A stretch of 39,440 nt of DNA from Nitrospirota bacterium (GCA_013152195.1 JAADGU010000089.1:1-39440); one strand, 5' to 3'; shown: positions 18,206-26,905, counted from the first letter of the stretch. Translations and numbers: made by a program. Notes: generated by a model from the sequence alone, not told the origin.

Positions 18206-18206
18206 T

Positions 18207-19199
18207 ATGGGAAATTTTGAGACCCTGAAATTCTTTGAGGAGACACTTGAAAACCTTAAAAAACTCTACAGGATCAACCCGGTTGCCATAGCCTTTGACA
18301 TGCATCCCGGATATTTTTCGACAAGATGGGCAGAATCTCAACCTTTGGAGGGAATGAGGGTGCAACATCACCATGCTCATGTGGCCTCTGTTATGGCTGA
18401 GTCAGGGCTCAGGAATGAGGTTATAGGGGTGGTCCTTGACGGCTCCGGCTACGGGTCTGACGGCAATATCTGGGGCAGTGAGTTTCTGGTTGCCGACCTC
18501 GAGGGTTTCAAGCGTCTTGGTCACTTCAATTATATGACGCTTCCAGGTGGAGAGATGGCAATAAAGGAGCCGTGGAGAATTGCCCTGGGCTGGCTGCAGG
18601 AGGTGACCGGAAGGGATGTCTTTCAGTACATTGAAGAAATCGGTTTTCTGGACCACTATGGCGAAAAGAGGATTAAAAATGTCTTGAGGCTTGCTGAGCT
18701 GCCCGAGTTTACCCCCCTTAGCTCTGGTGCCGGAAGATTGTTTGATGCCATGGCTGCAATTACCGGTATAACTGATACAAACACCTATGAAGCCGAGGCA
18801 GCAACAGCGCTTGAGTCTTGTGCTGCAGAAGGTGTTGCTGAAGATTATCCGGTGGATATAAAGTTTGCCGAGCCCATGGTGGTGGATTTTTCCTTTACAC
18901 TGCTGAGGATACTGGAGGACATGATGTCTGGAACCGACAGTGGTATTATATCCGCGCGGTTCCATAATACCATCATTACAACTATAATAAGGATGGTAAA
19001 TAAACTCCATAGTCTTACCGGAATAAGGGATGTAGTGATTTCAGGAGGGGTTTTTCAGAACATCTACATCTCAGAGAGGGTTTCAGAAAGGCTCACAGGT
19101 GAGGGTTTTAGTGTCTATCGTAACAGGCGGATGCCTTCCAATGATGCAAACATATCGCTTGGACAGGCGTATATATTAAGGGAGAGGCTGCGGCAGTGA
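18207..19199 (+). CDS. hypF: HypF, C-terminal Kae1-like part (split gene)
   Basis: 330 residues of the carbamoyltransferase (Kae1/TobZ-like) domain: FDMHPGYFSTRWA, the metal-binding HHHAHVAS, DGSGYGSDGNIWGSEF and VISGGVFQN. The first ATG at 18207 lies inside the family motif QHIGDM rather than at a domain start. Reading the same frame upstream from 18179 gives GCA ATA CCG AGT CAG CAT ATC, that is AIPSQHIGD, as expected in HypF. So this is the second half of one ~765-residue protein. Its stop overlaps the GTG of hypD by 4 bp (GTGA), which indicates an operon. Confidence 0.92.
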   Translation: MGNFETLKFFEETLENLKKLYRINPVAIAFDMHPGYFSTRWAESQPLEGMRVQHHHAHVASVMAESGLRNEVIGVVLDGSGYGSDGNIWGSEFLVADLEGFKRLGHFNYMTLPGGEMAIKEPWRIALGWLQEVTGRDVFQYIEEIGFLDHYGEKRIKNVLRLAELPEFTPLSSGAGRLFDAMAAITGITDTNTYEAEAATALESCAAEGVAEDYPVDIKFAEPMVVDFSFTLLRILEDMMSGTDSGIISARFHNTIITTIIRMVNKLHSLTGIRDVVISGGVFQNIYISERVSERLTGEGFSVYRNRRMPSNDANISLGQAYILRERLRQ

Positions 19200-20257
19200 A
19201 GATTCTTATTGAAAATATACATCTGATGATGAAAGAGCTCGGCCGTCCTGTGAGGCTGATGGAGGTTTGCGGCACTCATACTGTTGCCATATTCCGTCAC
19301 GGCATAAGGACCATCCTGCCCGACGGGATTATGCTTCTGAGCGGGCCGGGATGTCCTGTCTGTGTAACCTCGATAGAAGACATAGATAAAGCTGTAAAGA
19401 TAGCCAGTCAGCCCGGGGTAATACTTACCACATTCGGGGACATGATGAGAGTTCCAGGTTCCCATAAAAACCTTCAGGAGGCAAGGGCTGACGGTGCAGA
19501 CATACGGGCCCTCTACTCACCGATGGATGCCCTCACTATTGCAGGGGAAAACCCTGACCAGAGTGTGATATTCTTTGCAACCGGGTTTGAGACGACCTCA
19601 CCATCTGTTGCAGCCACCCTCTGCGAGGCAGACAGAATGGAGATACATAACTTCCATATATATTCAAATCACAAGCTTGTCCCCCCGGCCCTGAGGGCCT
19701 TACTTGACGATGATAGAGTTGAAGTGGACGGTTTTATCCTGCCCGGGCATGTAAGCACCATCATAGGCAGGGATCCCTACGAATTTATTTCACGGGATTA
19801 TAAAAAGCCTTCTGTTATTGCAGGTTTTGAGGCAAGGGATATTCTTGAGGCGATTGCCATGCTCCTTGCACAGCTTGTCAAAAAGGAGTCGAGGCTTGAC
19901 ATACAATATGTCAGGGCAGTAAGGACAGAAGGTAATCCCAGGGCTATCTCCCTCATTGAGACCTGTTTTATTCCTGTTGATGTTCAATGGCGTGGTATTG
20001 GTACAATCACCAGGAGTGGTCTTTCCTTACGTGAGGAGTTCAGATACAGAGATGCCTCAAAACTCTTTGATATCGCGGTAGAGAGTATCCCTGATATAAG
20101 AGGATGTGCGTGTGGTGACGTACTGAAGGGTATAAAAATACCGCCTGATTGTCCCCTGTATGGTAAAAAATGTACTCCTGAAAACCCTGTTGGCGCCTGC
20201 ATGGTAAGTACAGAGGGAAGTTGTTCGGCATACTATAAATATAAAGCAGGGACCTGA
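19196..20257 (+). CDS. hypD: Hydrogenase maturation protein HypD
   Basis: A 353-residue [4Fe-4S] protein that, with HypC, forms the scaffold on which the Fe(CN)2CO centre of [NiFe]-hydrogenases is assembled. Conserved motifs are MEVCGTHTV (residues 22-30), GPGCPVC (50-56), ATGFETTSPS, and the C-terminal cysteine cluster CACGDVLKG, CPLYGKKC and GACMVS that holds the iron-sulphur cluster. Translation starts at GTG within the hypF stop (GTGA overlap). hypC, which commonly lies between hypF and hypD, and hypE are missing here; mazG follows after 98 bp. Confidence 0.95.
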   Translation: MKILIENIHLMMKELGRPVRLMEVCGTHTVAIFRHGIRTILPDGIMLLSGPGCPVCVTSIEDIDKAVKIASQPGVILTTFGDMMRVPGSHKNLQEARADGADIRALYSPMDALTIAGENPDQSVIFFATGFETTSPSVAATLCEADRMEIHNFHIYSNHKLVPPALRALLDDDRVEVDGFILPGHVSTIIGRDPYEFISRDYKKPSVIAGFEARDILEAIAMLLAQLVKKESRLDIQYVRAVRTEGNPRAISLIETCFIPVDVQWRGIGTITRSGLSLREEFRYRDASKLFDIAVESIPDIRGCACGDVLKGIKIPPDCPLYGKKCTPENPVGACMVSTEGSCSAYYKYKAGT

Positions 20258-20355
20258 TTTTTTAAGACCGGTGATTTAAAATGATTCCTTTTCGTAACTC
20301 AGTCCGGGGCCAGTCACTTGTCACTTTTATCAGGACTCTAATATACTAATAAATT

Positions 20356-21129
20356 ATGAACTTCGATAAATTAGTGAAGATAATGGAGATATTAAGGGAT
20401 GAAGACGGTTGCCCATGGGACAGGGAACAGACACGGCAGTCCCTGAAACCGTTTCTGATAGAGGAGGCATACGAATTACTTGAGGCTATTGAAGAAGATG
20501 ATCCTGCAAAGATAAAGGAGGAGTTGGGAGACCTCCTTTTTCAGATAGTTTTTCATGCCCGGATAGCCGGGGAGAGAGGAGAATTTGATATCCAGGACGT
20601 TATAGATGTGATTTCCAGGAAGATGGTATCCCGCCATCCCCACGTATTCGGAGAAAAGAAGCTTACGACTGCAGATGAGGTTCTTGACAGGTGGGAGGAG
20701 TATAAACGGCAGGAGGGTAAGCTTAAGGAATCAATTTTTGAGGGTATTCCAGGGAATCTTCCCTCATTATTAAAGGCACTCAGGGTTCAGGAGCGGGTAT
20801 CAAGAGTGGGATTTGATTGGAATAAGGCAGAGGATGTGCTTAAAAGGGTTGAGAGTGAGCTTGATGAGTTTAAATCTGCACTCAAGGAGAGGGATGGGAG
20901 GAAGATCGAGGAGGAATTTGGGGATATCCTTTTTACACTTGTGAATTTATCCCGGTTTGTTGGCCTTAACCCTGATGAGGCCCTCCGTAAGACAATCTCC
21001 AGGTTTATCAGGCGCTTCAGCTACATCGAGACAAGTGCAAAGCAGGAGGGGAGGGCCCTTGCCGACTATACCATTGAGGAGATGGATCATCTCTGGGAAG
21101 AGGCAAAAAGAGCAGAAAAACATAGCTAA
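20356..21129 (+). CDS. mazG: Nucleoside triphosphate pyrophosphohydrolase MazG
   Basis: A 257-residue all-alpha NTP pyrophosphatase that hydrolyses (d)NTPs to monophosphates, cleansing the nucleotide pool. Two MazG domains are visible. The first starts with CPWDREQT and contains the magnesium-binding EEAYELLEAI and EELGDLLFQIVFHARIA, then SRHPHVFG. The second contains DELDEFKSAL and EEEFGDILFTLVNLSRF with VGLNPDEALR. The length is typical of full two-domain MazG. It starts 98 bp after hypD and lies upstream of the separately promoted hsp20. Confidence 0.93.
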   Translation: MNFDKLVKIMEILRDEDGCPWDREQTRQSLKPFLIEEAYELLEAIEEDDPAKIKEELGDLLFQIVFHARIAGERGEFDIQDVIDVISRKMVSRHPHVFGEKKLTTADEVLDRWEEYKRQEGKLKESIFEGIPGNLPSLLKALRVQERVSRVGFDWNKAEDVLKRVESELDEFKSALKERDGRKIEEEFGDILFTLVNLSRFVGLNPDEALRKTISRFIRRFSYIETSAKQEGRALADYTIEEMDHLWEEAKRAEKHS

Positions 21130-21185
21130 CCGATATTATTTTGCTTTAAAGTTTAATAAAGGAACAAAATCACCTGTTTTTAGGC

Positions 21186-21214
21186 TTGACACCTTCGGCA
21201 TTTAAGAATATATT
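21186..21214 (+). promoter_or_regulatory. Promoter of hsp20
   Basis: TTGACA (21186-21191), a 17-bp spacer and TATATT (21209-21214) form a near-consensus sigma-70 promoter about 40 bp before the hsp20 ATG. The CTTGACACC around the -35 box also partly resembles a heat-shock sigma -35, but no CCCCAT-like -10 is present. No CIRCE element was seen. Confidence 0.6.
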
Positions 21215-21255
21215 AAAATTATAGGGGTTAATCTTAATTTATAAGGAGGTGGCAT

Positions 21256-21750
21256 ATGGCAAAGAAACAGGAGTCAAAAGAGCTGGTAAGATCAGAACCA
21301 TCAAGAGTACTTGCACCCTTTGAGGAGATGGAGCGGTGGTTTGAAGAAGATGTTTTCAGAAGACCCTTTTCTTTGCTGGGTCCTTCATGGCTGCCGAGGT
21401 TAAGATTTCCGGAACTGGAAGAGATATCTCCGGTTGTAGATATCTATGAAGAAGGCGATGATGTGGTGGTAAAGGCGGAGATGCCCGGGATTAAGAAGGA
21501 TGATGTTGATGTAAGCCTGACTGACAATACCATAACCATCTCTGGAGAGAAGAAGAAGGAAGAGAAGGTAGAAAAGAAGAATTATTACAGGCTGGAACGC
21601 TCCTATGGTTCCTTCACGCGCACCTTCCGCCTGCCTGCTGAAGTACAGTCTGACAAGGCAAAGGCCAAGTTCAAGGATGGAATTCTCGAAATAAGGGTTC
21701 CAAAGACTGAAGAAGCCAAAAAGAGGGAGAAAAAGGTTAAGGTTGAATAG
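21256..21750 (+). CDS. Small heat shock protein (Hsp20/alpha-crystallin)
   Basis: 164 residues. The N-terminal arm is aromatic-rich, with a WF and a PFS element near residues 28-40. An alpha-crystallin domain follows (about 57-150) with PVVDIYEEGDDVVVKAEMPG, then ERSYGSFTRTFRLP and FKDGILEIRVPK. The tail is very lysine-rich. It acts as an ATP-independent holdase. The ribosome binding site AAGGAGG (21243-21249) is strong. It has its own promoter and ends at a hairpin shared with the convergent macrodomain gene. Confidence 0.93.
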   Translation: MAKKQESKELVRSEPSRVLAPFEEMERWFEEDVFRRPFSLLGPSWLPRLRFPELEEISPVVDIYEEGDDVVVKAEMPGIKKDDVDVSLTDNTITISGEKKKEEKVEKKNYYRLERSYGSFTRTFRLPAEVQSDKAKAKFKDGILEIRVPKTEEAKKREKKVKVE

Positions 21751-21763
21751 ATTTATGGTAATG

Positions 21764-21821
21764 GGTGACAGGTGCCAGGTAATCTGCTTACCTCTTGACA
21801 CCTGTCACCTGAGACCTTTTT
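21764..21821 (+). terminator. Hairpin terminator between convergent hsp20 and macrodomain genes
   Basis: GGTGACAGGTG (21764-21774) and CACCTGTCACC (21799-21809) form an 11-bp perfect stem. A second nested stem AGGTAA/TTACCT sits inside, and CCTTTTTA follows seven bases after the stem. It probably ends hsp20 transcription. The stem is symmetrical and could also act on the opposite strand. Confidence 0.6.
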
Positions 21822-22365
21822 ATCCTGACTGCTCAAGTTCTCTCAAAAAGTGCATCAGTGTTTCATCATCATAGATGCAGAACTCAATAACCTCAAGTGA
21901 TGTATCAGGGTTTTCTTCAAGAAATCTTTTTGATTCATTGACAAGTATCTTCGCACACCTTTTTTTTGGAAATCCGAATATTCCCGAACTGATAGCTGGT
22001 ATGGAGATGCTCTTATAACCATGTTCTGAGGCAAGTTCAAGGCTGCTTAAAAGGGCGTTTTTTAGTTTATTATCTTCATCGCCTTCACCCATCCTTGGGC
22101 CGACGGCATGAATTACAGCCTTGCAGGGGAGTTTGCCGGCAGTTGTTATTGCTGCTGAACCAACAGGGACAAAGCCAATCCTGTCGCTCTCTTTCTGAAT
22201 TATCTCTCCGCCCTTTTTTACTATTGCACCTGCTACACCACCGCCGTGTTTGAGGTGGGAATTAGCAGCGTTTACGATGACATCCACATCCCTTTCAGTA
22301 ATATCACCTTTAACGAGCCTGAGGGTTTTGCCCTTTATTTTCCTCTCCTTTTTTGTCTCCATCAT
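21820..22365 (-). CDS. Macrodomain protein (ADP-ribose-binding/hydrolase)
   Basis: About 181 residues of a stand-alone macrodomain: LVKGDITERDVDVIVNAAN, then LKHGGGVAGAI, then GSAAITTAGKLPCKAVIHAVGP and ISSGIFGFPKK. These are the ADP-ribose-binding loops of the MacroD/YmdB type, which remove acetyl from O-acetyl-ADP-ribose or ADP-ribose from proteins. The start at 22365 (the first of two adjacent ATGs) is preferred because AGAGGT lies eight bases upstream; the open frame could extend 27 residues further but without an SD. Divergent from cfa across 402 bp. Confidence 0.9.
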   Translation of the reverse strand: MMETKKERKIKGKTLRLVKGDITERDVDVIVNAANSHLKHGGGVAGAIVKKGGEIIQKESDRIGFVPVGSAAITTAGKLPCKAVIHAVGPRMGEGDEDNKLKNALLSSLELASEHGYKSISIPAISSGIFGFPKKRCAKILVNESKRFLEENPDTSLEVIEFCIYDDETLMHFLRELEQSG

Positions 22366-22574
22366 GGCTATTACCTCTTTATCTGAATTTGCAGGTCCTG
22401 CTGCCATTTCTGTGTCTGTGTCTATGTAAATTAAATACAAAAACACTTAGCAAGGTGTAATTCATAAATAATTCATAAATATGAAATATTATTTAAGTGT
22501 TAACAAAAAAGTCAACAGATAAACGTGTAATCAAATCATGAGCTCATCACGTTTTATTTGACAGATGTTCTCCC

Positions 22575-22603
22575 TTGACAACGATCAGATTATCTGCTAT
22601 ATC
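22575..22603 (+). promoter_or_regulatory. Promoter of cfa
   Basis: TTGACA (22575-22580), 17 bp, then TATATC (22598-22603). Transcription would begin near 22610 and give a leader of about 158 nt, long enough for the structured region at 22641-22736. The rest of the 402-bp gap holds only AT-rich sequence and a 10-bp palindrome ATGAGCTCAT near 22540. Confidence 0.6.
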
Positions 22604-22640
22604 TTAGGAAGAGGGAGTTATAAGGGGAAATAAATTTAAA

Positions 22641-22736
22641 GCGAAAAGTAAGTCACTACAATTGCGGTTGCCGTTTCATATGACTCACTTTTTCGTCCGG
22701 AAGCGAAAAACCCGTTGAGGCCACAAGGGTTTTTTG
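22641..22736 (+). promoter_or_regulatory. Attenuator-like leader of cfa with competing hairpins
   Basis: Four segments can pair in alternative ways. Segment 1 is GCGAAAAGTAAGTCA (22641-22655), segment 2 TGACTCACTTTTTCG (22681-22695), segment 3 CGAAAAACCC (22704-22713) and segment 4 GGGTTTTTTG (22727-22736). 1:2 gives about 11 Watson-Crick pairs with one mismatch, plus two more beyond a bulge. 2:3 gives 7 pairs. 3:4 gives 10 pairs including one G-U, extended inward by TTG/CAA and running into six Ts like an intrinsic terminator. 2:3 excludes both 1:2 and 3:4. The cfa SD (GGGAG, about 22753) lies downstream and free. No known riboswitch class was recognised. Confidence 0.5.
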
Positions 22737-22767
22737 AGAACTTTTTAAATTCGGGAGTAATTGAAAA

Positions 22768-23889
22768 ATGAAAAATAACAAATTCAGAAACACTGCAGAG
22801 AAGATCCTGTCTTTAGCTGGAATAGAAATTAACGGGAACAATCCCTGGGACCTGAAAGTTCATAATGAAGATTTTTACGAAAGGGTTTTAAGCCGGGGCT
22901 CGCTTGGGCTCGGAGAGTCCTATATGGATGGATGGTGGGATTGCGACAGGGTTGACGATTTTTTTTGCCGGATACTCAGATCCGAAATACATAACAAGAT
23001 CAAAGAGGACTGGAAACTTCTTTCCAGGGTTCTATTGTCGAAAAGCATTAATATGCAATCAAAGAGACGGGCTTTTCGAATTGGCGAGATACATTATGAC
23101 CTTGGGAATGACTTATATGAGAATATGCTCGACAGGCGCATGGTTTATACTTGTGCTTATTGGAAGGATGCGAAAACGCTCGATGATGCCCAGGAGCATA
23201 AACTGGATCTGGTTTGCCGGAAAACCGGGTTGAAACCCGGTATGAAAATACTGGATATCGGCTGTGGCTGGGGAAGTTTTGCGAAATATGCTGCAGAGAA
23301 ATATGATGTTGAAGTAACAGGAGTTACCGTCTCCAGAGAACAGGTGGAACTTGCAGGGACATTATGCAAAGGATACCCTGTTGATGTCAGATTGCAGGAT
23401 TACAGAGATGTTACCGGTAAATTTGACTGTATTATTTCTCTGGGCATGTTTGAACATGTTGGTTATAAAAATTACAGGACATACATGGAAGTTGTGAAGC
23501 GTTGCCTGAAAGATGATGGTTTATTCTTACTGCAGACTATCGGTGGAAATGAATCAGCAGTTAACACGGAACCCTGGCTTGATAAGTATATCTTTCCTGA
23601 TTCCGTAATTCCTTCGATCAAACAGATAGGAGATGCAGTTGAGGGATTATTTGTTATGGAAGACTGGCACAATTTCAGTGCAGATTACGATAAGACACTT
23701 ATGGCGTGGTATAGCAATTTTGACATGAATTGGAATAAGATAAAGTCAAACTATGATGAAAGATTTTACAGGATGTGGAAGTATTATCTGCTAACCTGTG
23801 CAGGTTCATTTCGTGCAAGAAAGAATCAGGTGTGGCAGATTGTTTTTTCCAGAAAAGGTGTTCCAGGAGGATATCGGTCTATCCGTTGA
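22768..23889 (+). CDS. cfa: Cyclopropane-fatty-acyl-phospholipid synthase
   Basis: 373 residues; transfers a methylene from S-adenosylmethionine to cis double bonds of membrane phospholipid acyl chains. The N-terminal region contains GLGESYMDGWWDCD. The Rossmann methyltransferase part has ILDIGCGWGSFAKYAAE (about residue 160 onward), GVTVSREQ, and SLGMFEHVGYKNY with the active-site glutamate-histidine. The C-terminal RMWKYYLLTCAGSFRAR is typical. Length and order fit CFA synthases of the E. coli type. It has its own promoter and a structured leader, and is followed after 42 bp by an HD-GYP gene. Confidence 0.94.
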   Translation: MKNNKFRNTAEKILSLAGIEINGNNPWDLKVHNEDFYERVLSRGSLGLGESYMDGWWDCDRVDDFFCRILRSEIHNKIKEDWKLLSRVLLSKSINMQSKRRAFRIGEIHYDLGNDLYENMLDRRMVYTCAYWKDAKTLDDAQEHKLDLVCRKTGLKPGMKILDIGCGWGSFAKYAAEKYDVEVTGVTVSREQVELAGTLCKGYPVDVRLQDYRDVTGKFDCIISLGMFEHVGYKNYRTYMEVVKRCLKDDGLFLLQTIGGNESAVNTEPWLDKYIFPDSVIPSIKQIGDAVEGLFVMEDWHNFSADYDKTLMAWYSNFDMNWNKIKSNYDERFYRMWKYYLLTCAGSFRARKNQVWQIVFSRKGVPGGYRSIR

Positions 23890-23931
23890 AAATACTTACA
23901 GGTGCAGAGATAACCGTAGAGTGAAAACCAG

Positions 23932-25200
23932 ATGATAATAGAACCGCAGATTCAACTGTTTGACCTGATAAAGTGTCTCTCCAGGGCCATGGATCTGATT
24001 AGTCCTGCAGTTGTTGATCATCATGAACGGGTAGCCTACATTGCATTCAGTATCGGTGCAGATCTGGGTTTATCAATGGACGAACAGAACGATCTGATAA
24101 TGGCAGGAGCACTGCATGACAGCGGTGCACTCTCCCTTGAGGAGAGGTTGGACGCTCTGGAGTTTGAAACCAGAAATCCACATAAGCATGCTGAATTAGG
24201 CTACATGCTTATGCGGGGCTTTGAACCACTCTCAACAGCAGCCCTGCTTGTACGACACCATCATGTCCCCTGGAATAACGGGGAAGGAGTAGAGTTCCGG
24301 GGGAATGAGGTATTGAGAAGCAGCCATATTCTGCATTTAGCTGACAGGGTAGCTGTGCTTGTAAACAATCAGCAGGAAGTGCTTGGACAGGGAGATAATA
24401 TTTGTGAGAGGATCAGGGAACAATCAGGAAAGATGTTTATGCCCCAACTGGTTGATGTCTTTAATGATCTGGCCACGAGAGAATATTTCTGGCTTGATGT
24501 TGTTTCCCACTCAATAAGCTCTGTACTGCAGGGAATGGCAAGCTTGAAAACAGTTAAGCTGGATATGGAAGGCCTCCTTTGTCTGTCGAACCTGTTTCGT
24601 CAGATTATCGACTTCAGGAGCCGCTTCACCGCTAATCACTCTGCAGGTGTGGCAGCATGTGCTGTGGCCCTGTCCGATTTTGCCGGTTTTTCTGAACGTG
24701 AATGCCGGATGATGAGGATTGCCGGTCATTTACATGATTTAGGCAAGCTTGCTGTGCCGGTAGAGATACTTGAGAAGGAGGCAAGATTGACACCTGACGA
24801 GGTCAGGGTTATTAAAAGCCATACCTTTTACACTTACCGTATTCTTGAGCATATAAGTGCCCTTGATATCATTAATGCATGGGGCTCATTTCACCATGAA
24901 CGTATAGATGGTGCCGGTTATCCCTTCCATCATGAAGGCCGGGACCTGTCCCTGGGATCCAGGATTATGGCAGTTGCAGATGTTTTTACCGCCATTACAG
25001 AGGACCGTCCATACAGGAAAGGAATGAGCAAGGATAGGGCGATAGGGGTTCTCAGGCAAATGTCTGATGAGATGGCCCTGGATTCCAGTATCGTATCATT
25101 GCTGTTTCAGCACTTTGATGAAATTAACTCATTTCGTGCAACTGCCCAGCATTCATCGGTTAAGGAATATAATAGATTTTTGCAACAAGCGAATCAATAA
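23932..25200 (+). CDS. HD-GYP domain protein with a second N-terminal HD domain
   Basis: 422 residues. The N-terminal half has an HD-type layout (histidine in DHHERVAYIAF, residues 30-31; GALHDSG with H62-D63; then HKHAELG and VRHHH). The C-terminal half is an HD-GYP phosphodiesterase: NHSAGVAACA, GHLHDLGKLAVP (about 268), HTFYTYRIL, then HHERIDGAGYP (about 322) and VADVFTAITEDRPYRKG. HD-GYP enzymes hydrolyse cyclic di-GMP (or related cyclic dinucleotides) at a di- or tri-iron centre. No transmembrane or receiver domain is present, so it is a cytoplasmic stand-alone enzyme. It follows cfa by 42 bp and may be cotranscribed. It overlaps the convergent hydrolase gene by 7 bp. Confidence 0.9.
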   Translation: MIIEPQIQLFDLIKCLSRAMDLISPAVVDHHERVAYIAFSIGADLGLSMDEQNDLIMAGALHDSGALSLEERLDALEFETRNPHKHAELGYMLMRGFEPLSTAALLVRHHHVPWNNGEGVEFRGNEVLRSSHILHLADRVAVLVNNQQEVLGQGDNICERIREQSGKMFMPQLVDVFNDLATREYFWLDVVSHSISSVLQGMASLKTVKLDMEGLLCLSNLFRQIIDFRSRFTANHSAGVAACAVALSDFAGFSERECRMMRIAGHLHDLGKLAVPVEILEKEARLTPDEVRVIKSHTFYTYRILEHISALDIINAWGSFHHERIDGAGYPFHHEGRDLSLGSRIMAVADVFTAITEDRPYRKGMSKDRAIGVLRQMSDEMALDSSIVSLLFQHFDEINSFRATAQHSSVKEYNRFLQQANQ

Positions 25201-25730
25201 TTATCAGATAAAATTTTTGTGGCCAGCACATTTTTCATAATCCTGAGGGCGGCATCATGATCTTCAGGAGCTGTTCCTGCCACCCCGTCCTTTACCACCT
25301 CAACATCATATCCTCTTAACACTGCATCGGATGCTGTGAAGAGTATGCAGATATGAGTAACACATCCTGTGAGGCGGAGTGTGTTTACCCCAAGGGTTTT
25401 AAGAGTGCTGTCGAGTTTTGTCCTGTAAAAACCGGAGTATGTGGTTTTTTCAATAATAATGTCACGCTTGGAAGGTTTCAGTTTATCAATAATCTGAGCG
25501 CCGATGGTACCCTTGACGGCATGTGCAGGCCACTTAAAACGCTTAAACTCTATGTCATCAGGTTCATGAGCGTCACATATATAAATGATTTGTCTGCCCT
25601 CTCTGTTGGCGTGCTCTATCTCCTTCTTTATGGAGGGGATGATTTTTCTTGTATCCGGAACCTCAAGAGGCGCTCCTTCTCTTACAAAATCGTTCAGCAT
25701 ATCAATTACAAGCAAAGCATTTTTTGACAT
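25194..25730 (-). CDS. Cysteine hydrolase (isochorismatase/nicotinamidase family)
   Basis: 178 residues from the ATG at 25730, which has a perfect AGGAGG upstream; a longer open frame to 25790 is ignored for that reason. The fold is that of nicotinamidase-like cysteine hydrolases: ALLVIDMLNDF (catalytic aspartate), CDAHEPDDIEF, a lysine in AHAVKGT, and GCVTHICILFTASDA with the nucleophilic cysteine in HIC. Substrate may be nicotinamide (NAD salvage) or another amide; the metal-ligand residues D and H (CDAH) favour a nicotinamidase. It is convergent with the HD-GYP gene. Confidence 0.82.
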   Translation of the reverse strand: MSKNALLVIDMLNDFVREGAPLEVPDTRKIIPSIKKEIEHANREGRQIIYICDAHEPDDIEFKRFKWPAHAVKGTIGAQIIDKLKPSKRDIIIEKTTYSGFYRTKLDSTLKTLGVNTLRLTGCVTHICILFTASDAVLRGYDVEVVKDGVAGTAPEDHDAALRIMKNVLATKILSDNY

Positions 25731-25850
25731 ATCAACCTCCTCATACTGTAAGCTTTCAGTAACTGGTAAGCAGCCGTTTGTTTCAGGCATATGCTGCTAA
25801 AGACTTAATGTCAGGTTCTGGCTGGGAACTGATTGTTTATTTCTGACTGC

Positions 25851-26732
25851 TTACCTGATAATCTCTGTCCCTATTCCCTCTTCAGTGAATATCTCAAGCA
25901 GCAGGCAATGGGGGACCCTTCCGTCCACTATATGGGTCTTGCTGACACCGCTCTTCAGTGCCTCAACACAGGCCTGTACCTTTGGTATCATTCCTCCTGA
26001 GATGGTTCCTTCATCAAAGAGTGTATTCAGATTCTTCTTTTTAACAGTGGAGAGGATTTCTCCCTTCCTGTCAAGGATTCCGGGCACATCTGTCATCAAA
26101 ATCAGTTTTTCAGCCTTCAGGGCCGAGGCAAGTGAAGCCGCCACATAGTCTGCATTTATATTCAGTGTCTCCCTCTCAGCACCTGCGCCAACAGGGGCAA
26201 CAACAGGTATAAACCCATTACGTTCGAGGCTAACCAGTACATCAGGGGTTATTTCTTTTACTTCTCCAACAAGACCCAGGTCTATAATCTCATCAGCCCC
26301 TGTCTCTGGTGAAGGCATCTTTATGACCTTTTTTGCTGCACGAATCAGTCCGGCATCTTTTCCTGTCAGACCCACAGCCTTTCCTCCATGACGGTTAATG
26401 AGTGTAACGATCTCCTTATTGACAAGCCCTCCCAACACCATCTCAACGATATCAATGGTCTCCTTGTCAGTAACCCTCTGTCCATGAATAAAGGTGGGGG
26501 TTTTGCCCATTTTTTTCATGATCTCGGAGATCTTTGGTCCACCACCATGAACAATTACTGTATTGATGCCAATATAGTTGAGCAATACCACATCCTGGGC
26601 AAAGGCATCCATCAGTGCCGGTTTGATCTGAGCCGCGCCCCCGTATTTTATTACAAAGGTCTTTCCATAGAACTTTTTGATGTAGGGGAGGGACTCAATC
26701 AGTATTTCTGCCTTTTCAATCAATTTTTTCAT
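25851..26732 (-). CDS. argB: Acetylglutamate kinase
   Basis: A 293-residue amino acid kinase that phosphorylates N-acetylglutamate in arginine synthesis. Motifs seen are FVIKYGGAAQ (catalytic lysine and glycine-rich loop), VHGGGPKIS, NADYVAASLASAL, LILMTDVPGI and GGMIPKVQACVEAL. An N-terminal helix of about 20 residues precedes the first strand, as in hexameric, arginine-inhibited forms. In related genomes argB follows hslU directly; here four genes intervene. The start is the ATG at 26732, 173 bp after darP. Confidence 0.95.
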   Translation of the reverse strand: MKKLIEKAEILIESLPYIKKFYGKTFVIKYGGAAQIKPALMDAFAQDVVLLNYIGINTVIVHGGGPKISEIMKKMGKTPTFIHGQRVTDKETIDIVEMVLGGLVNKEIVTLINRHGGKAVGLTGKDAGLIRAAKKVIKMPSPETGADEIIDLGLVGEVKEITPDVLVSLERNGFIPVVAPVGAGAERETLNINADYVAASLASALKAEKLILMTDVPGILDRKGEILSTVKKKNLNTLFDEGTISGGMIPKVQACVEALKSGVSKTHIVDGRVPHCLLLEIFTEEGIGTEIIR

Positions 26733-26905
26733 GCCTTTTCACCTGACAATTTATTGGATCCCGTGATTTTGCGCTAACGACTCAGGCAAAATCAAGCAGG
26801 TTTTTATTCTGAAAACCGGTGTTTATTTTAACACATTGATTGTCCTGTCTGCTCTTGAATCAATTTGAAATTTCAGGCAGGGGAGGGGACAAGAGGGGGA
26901 TCCGG

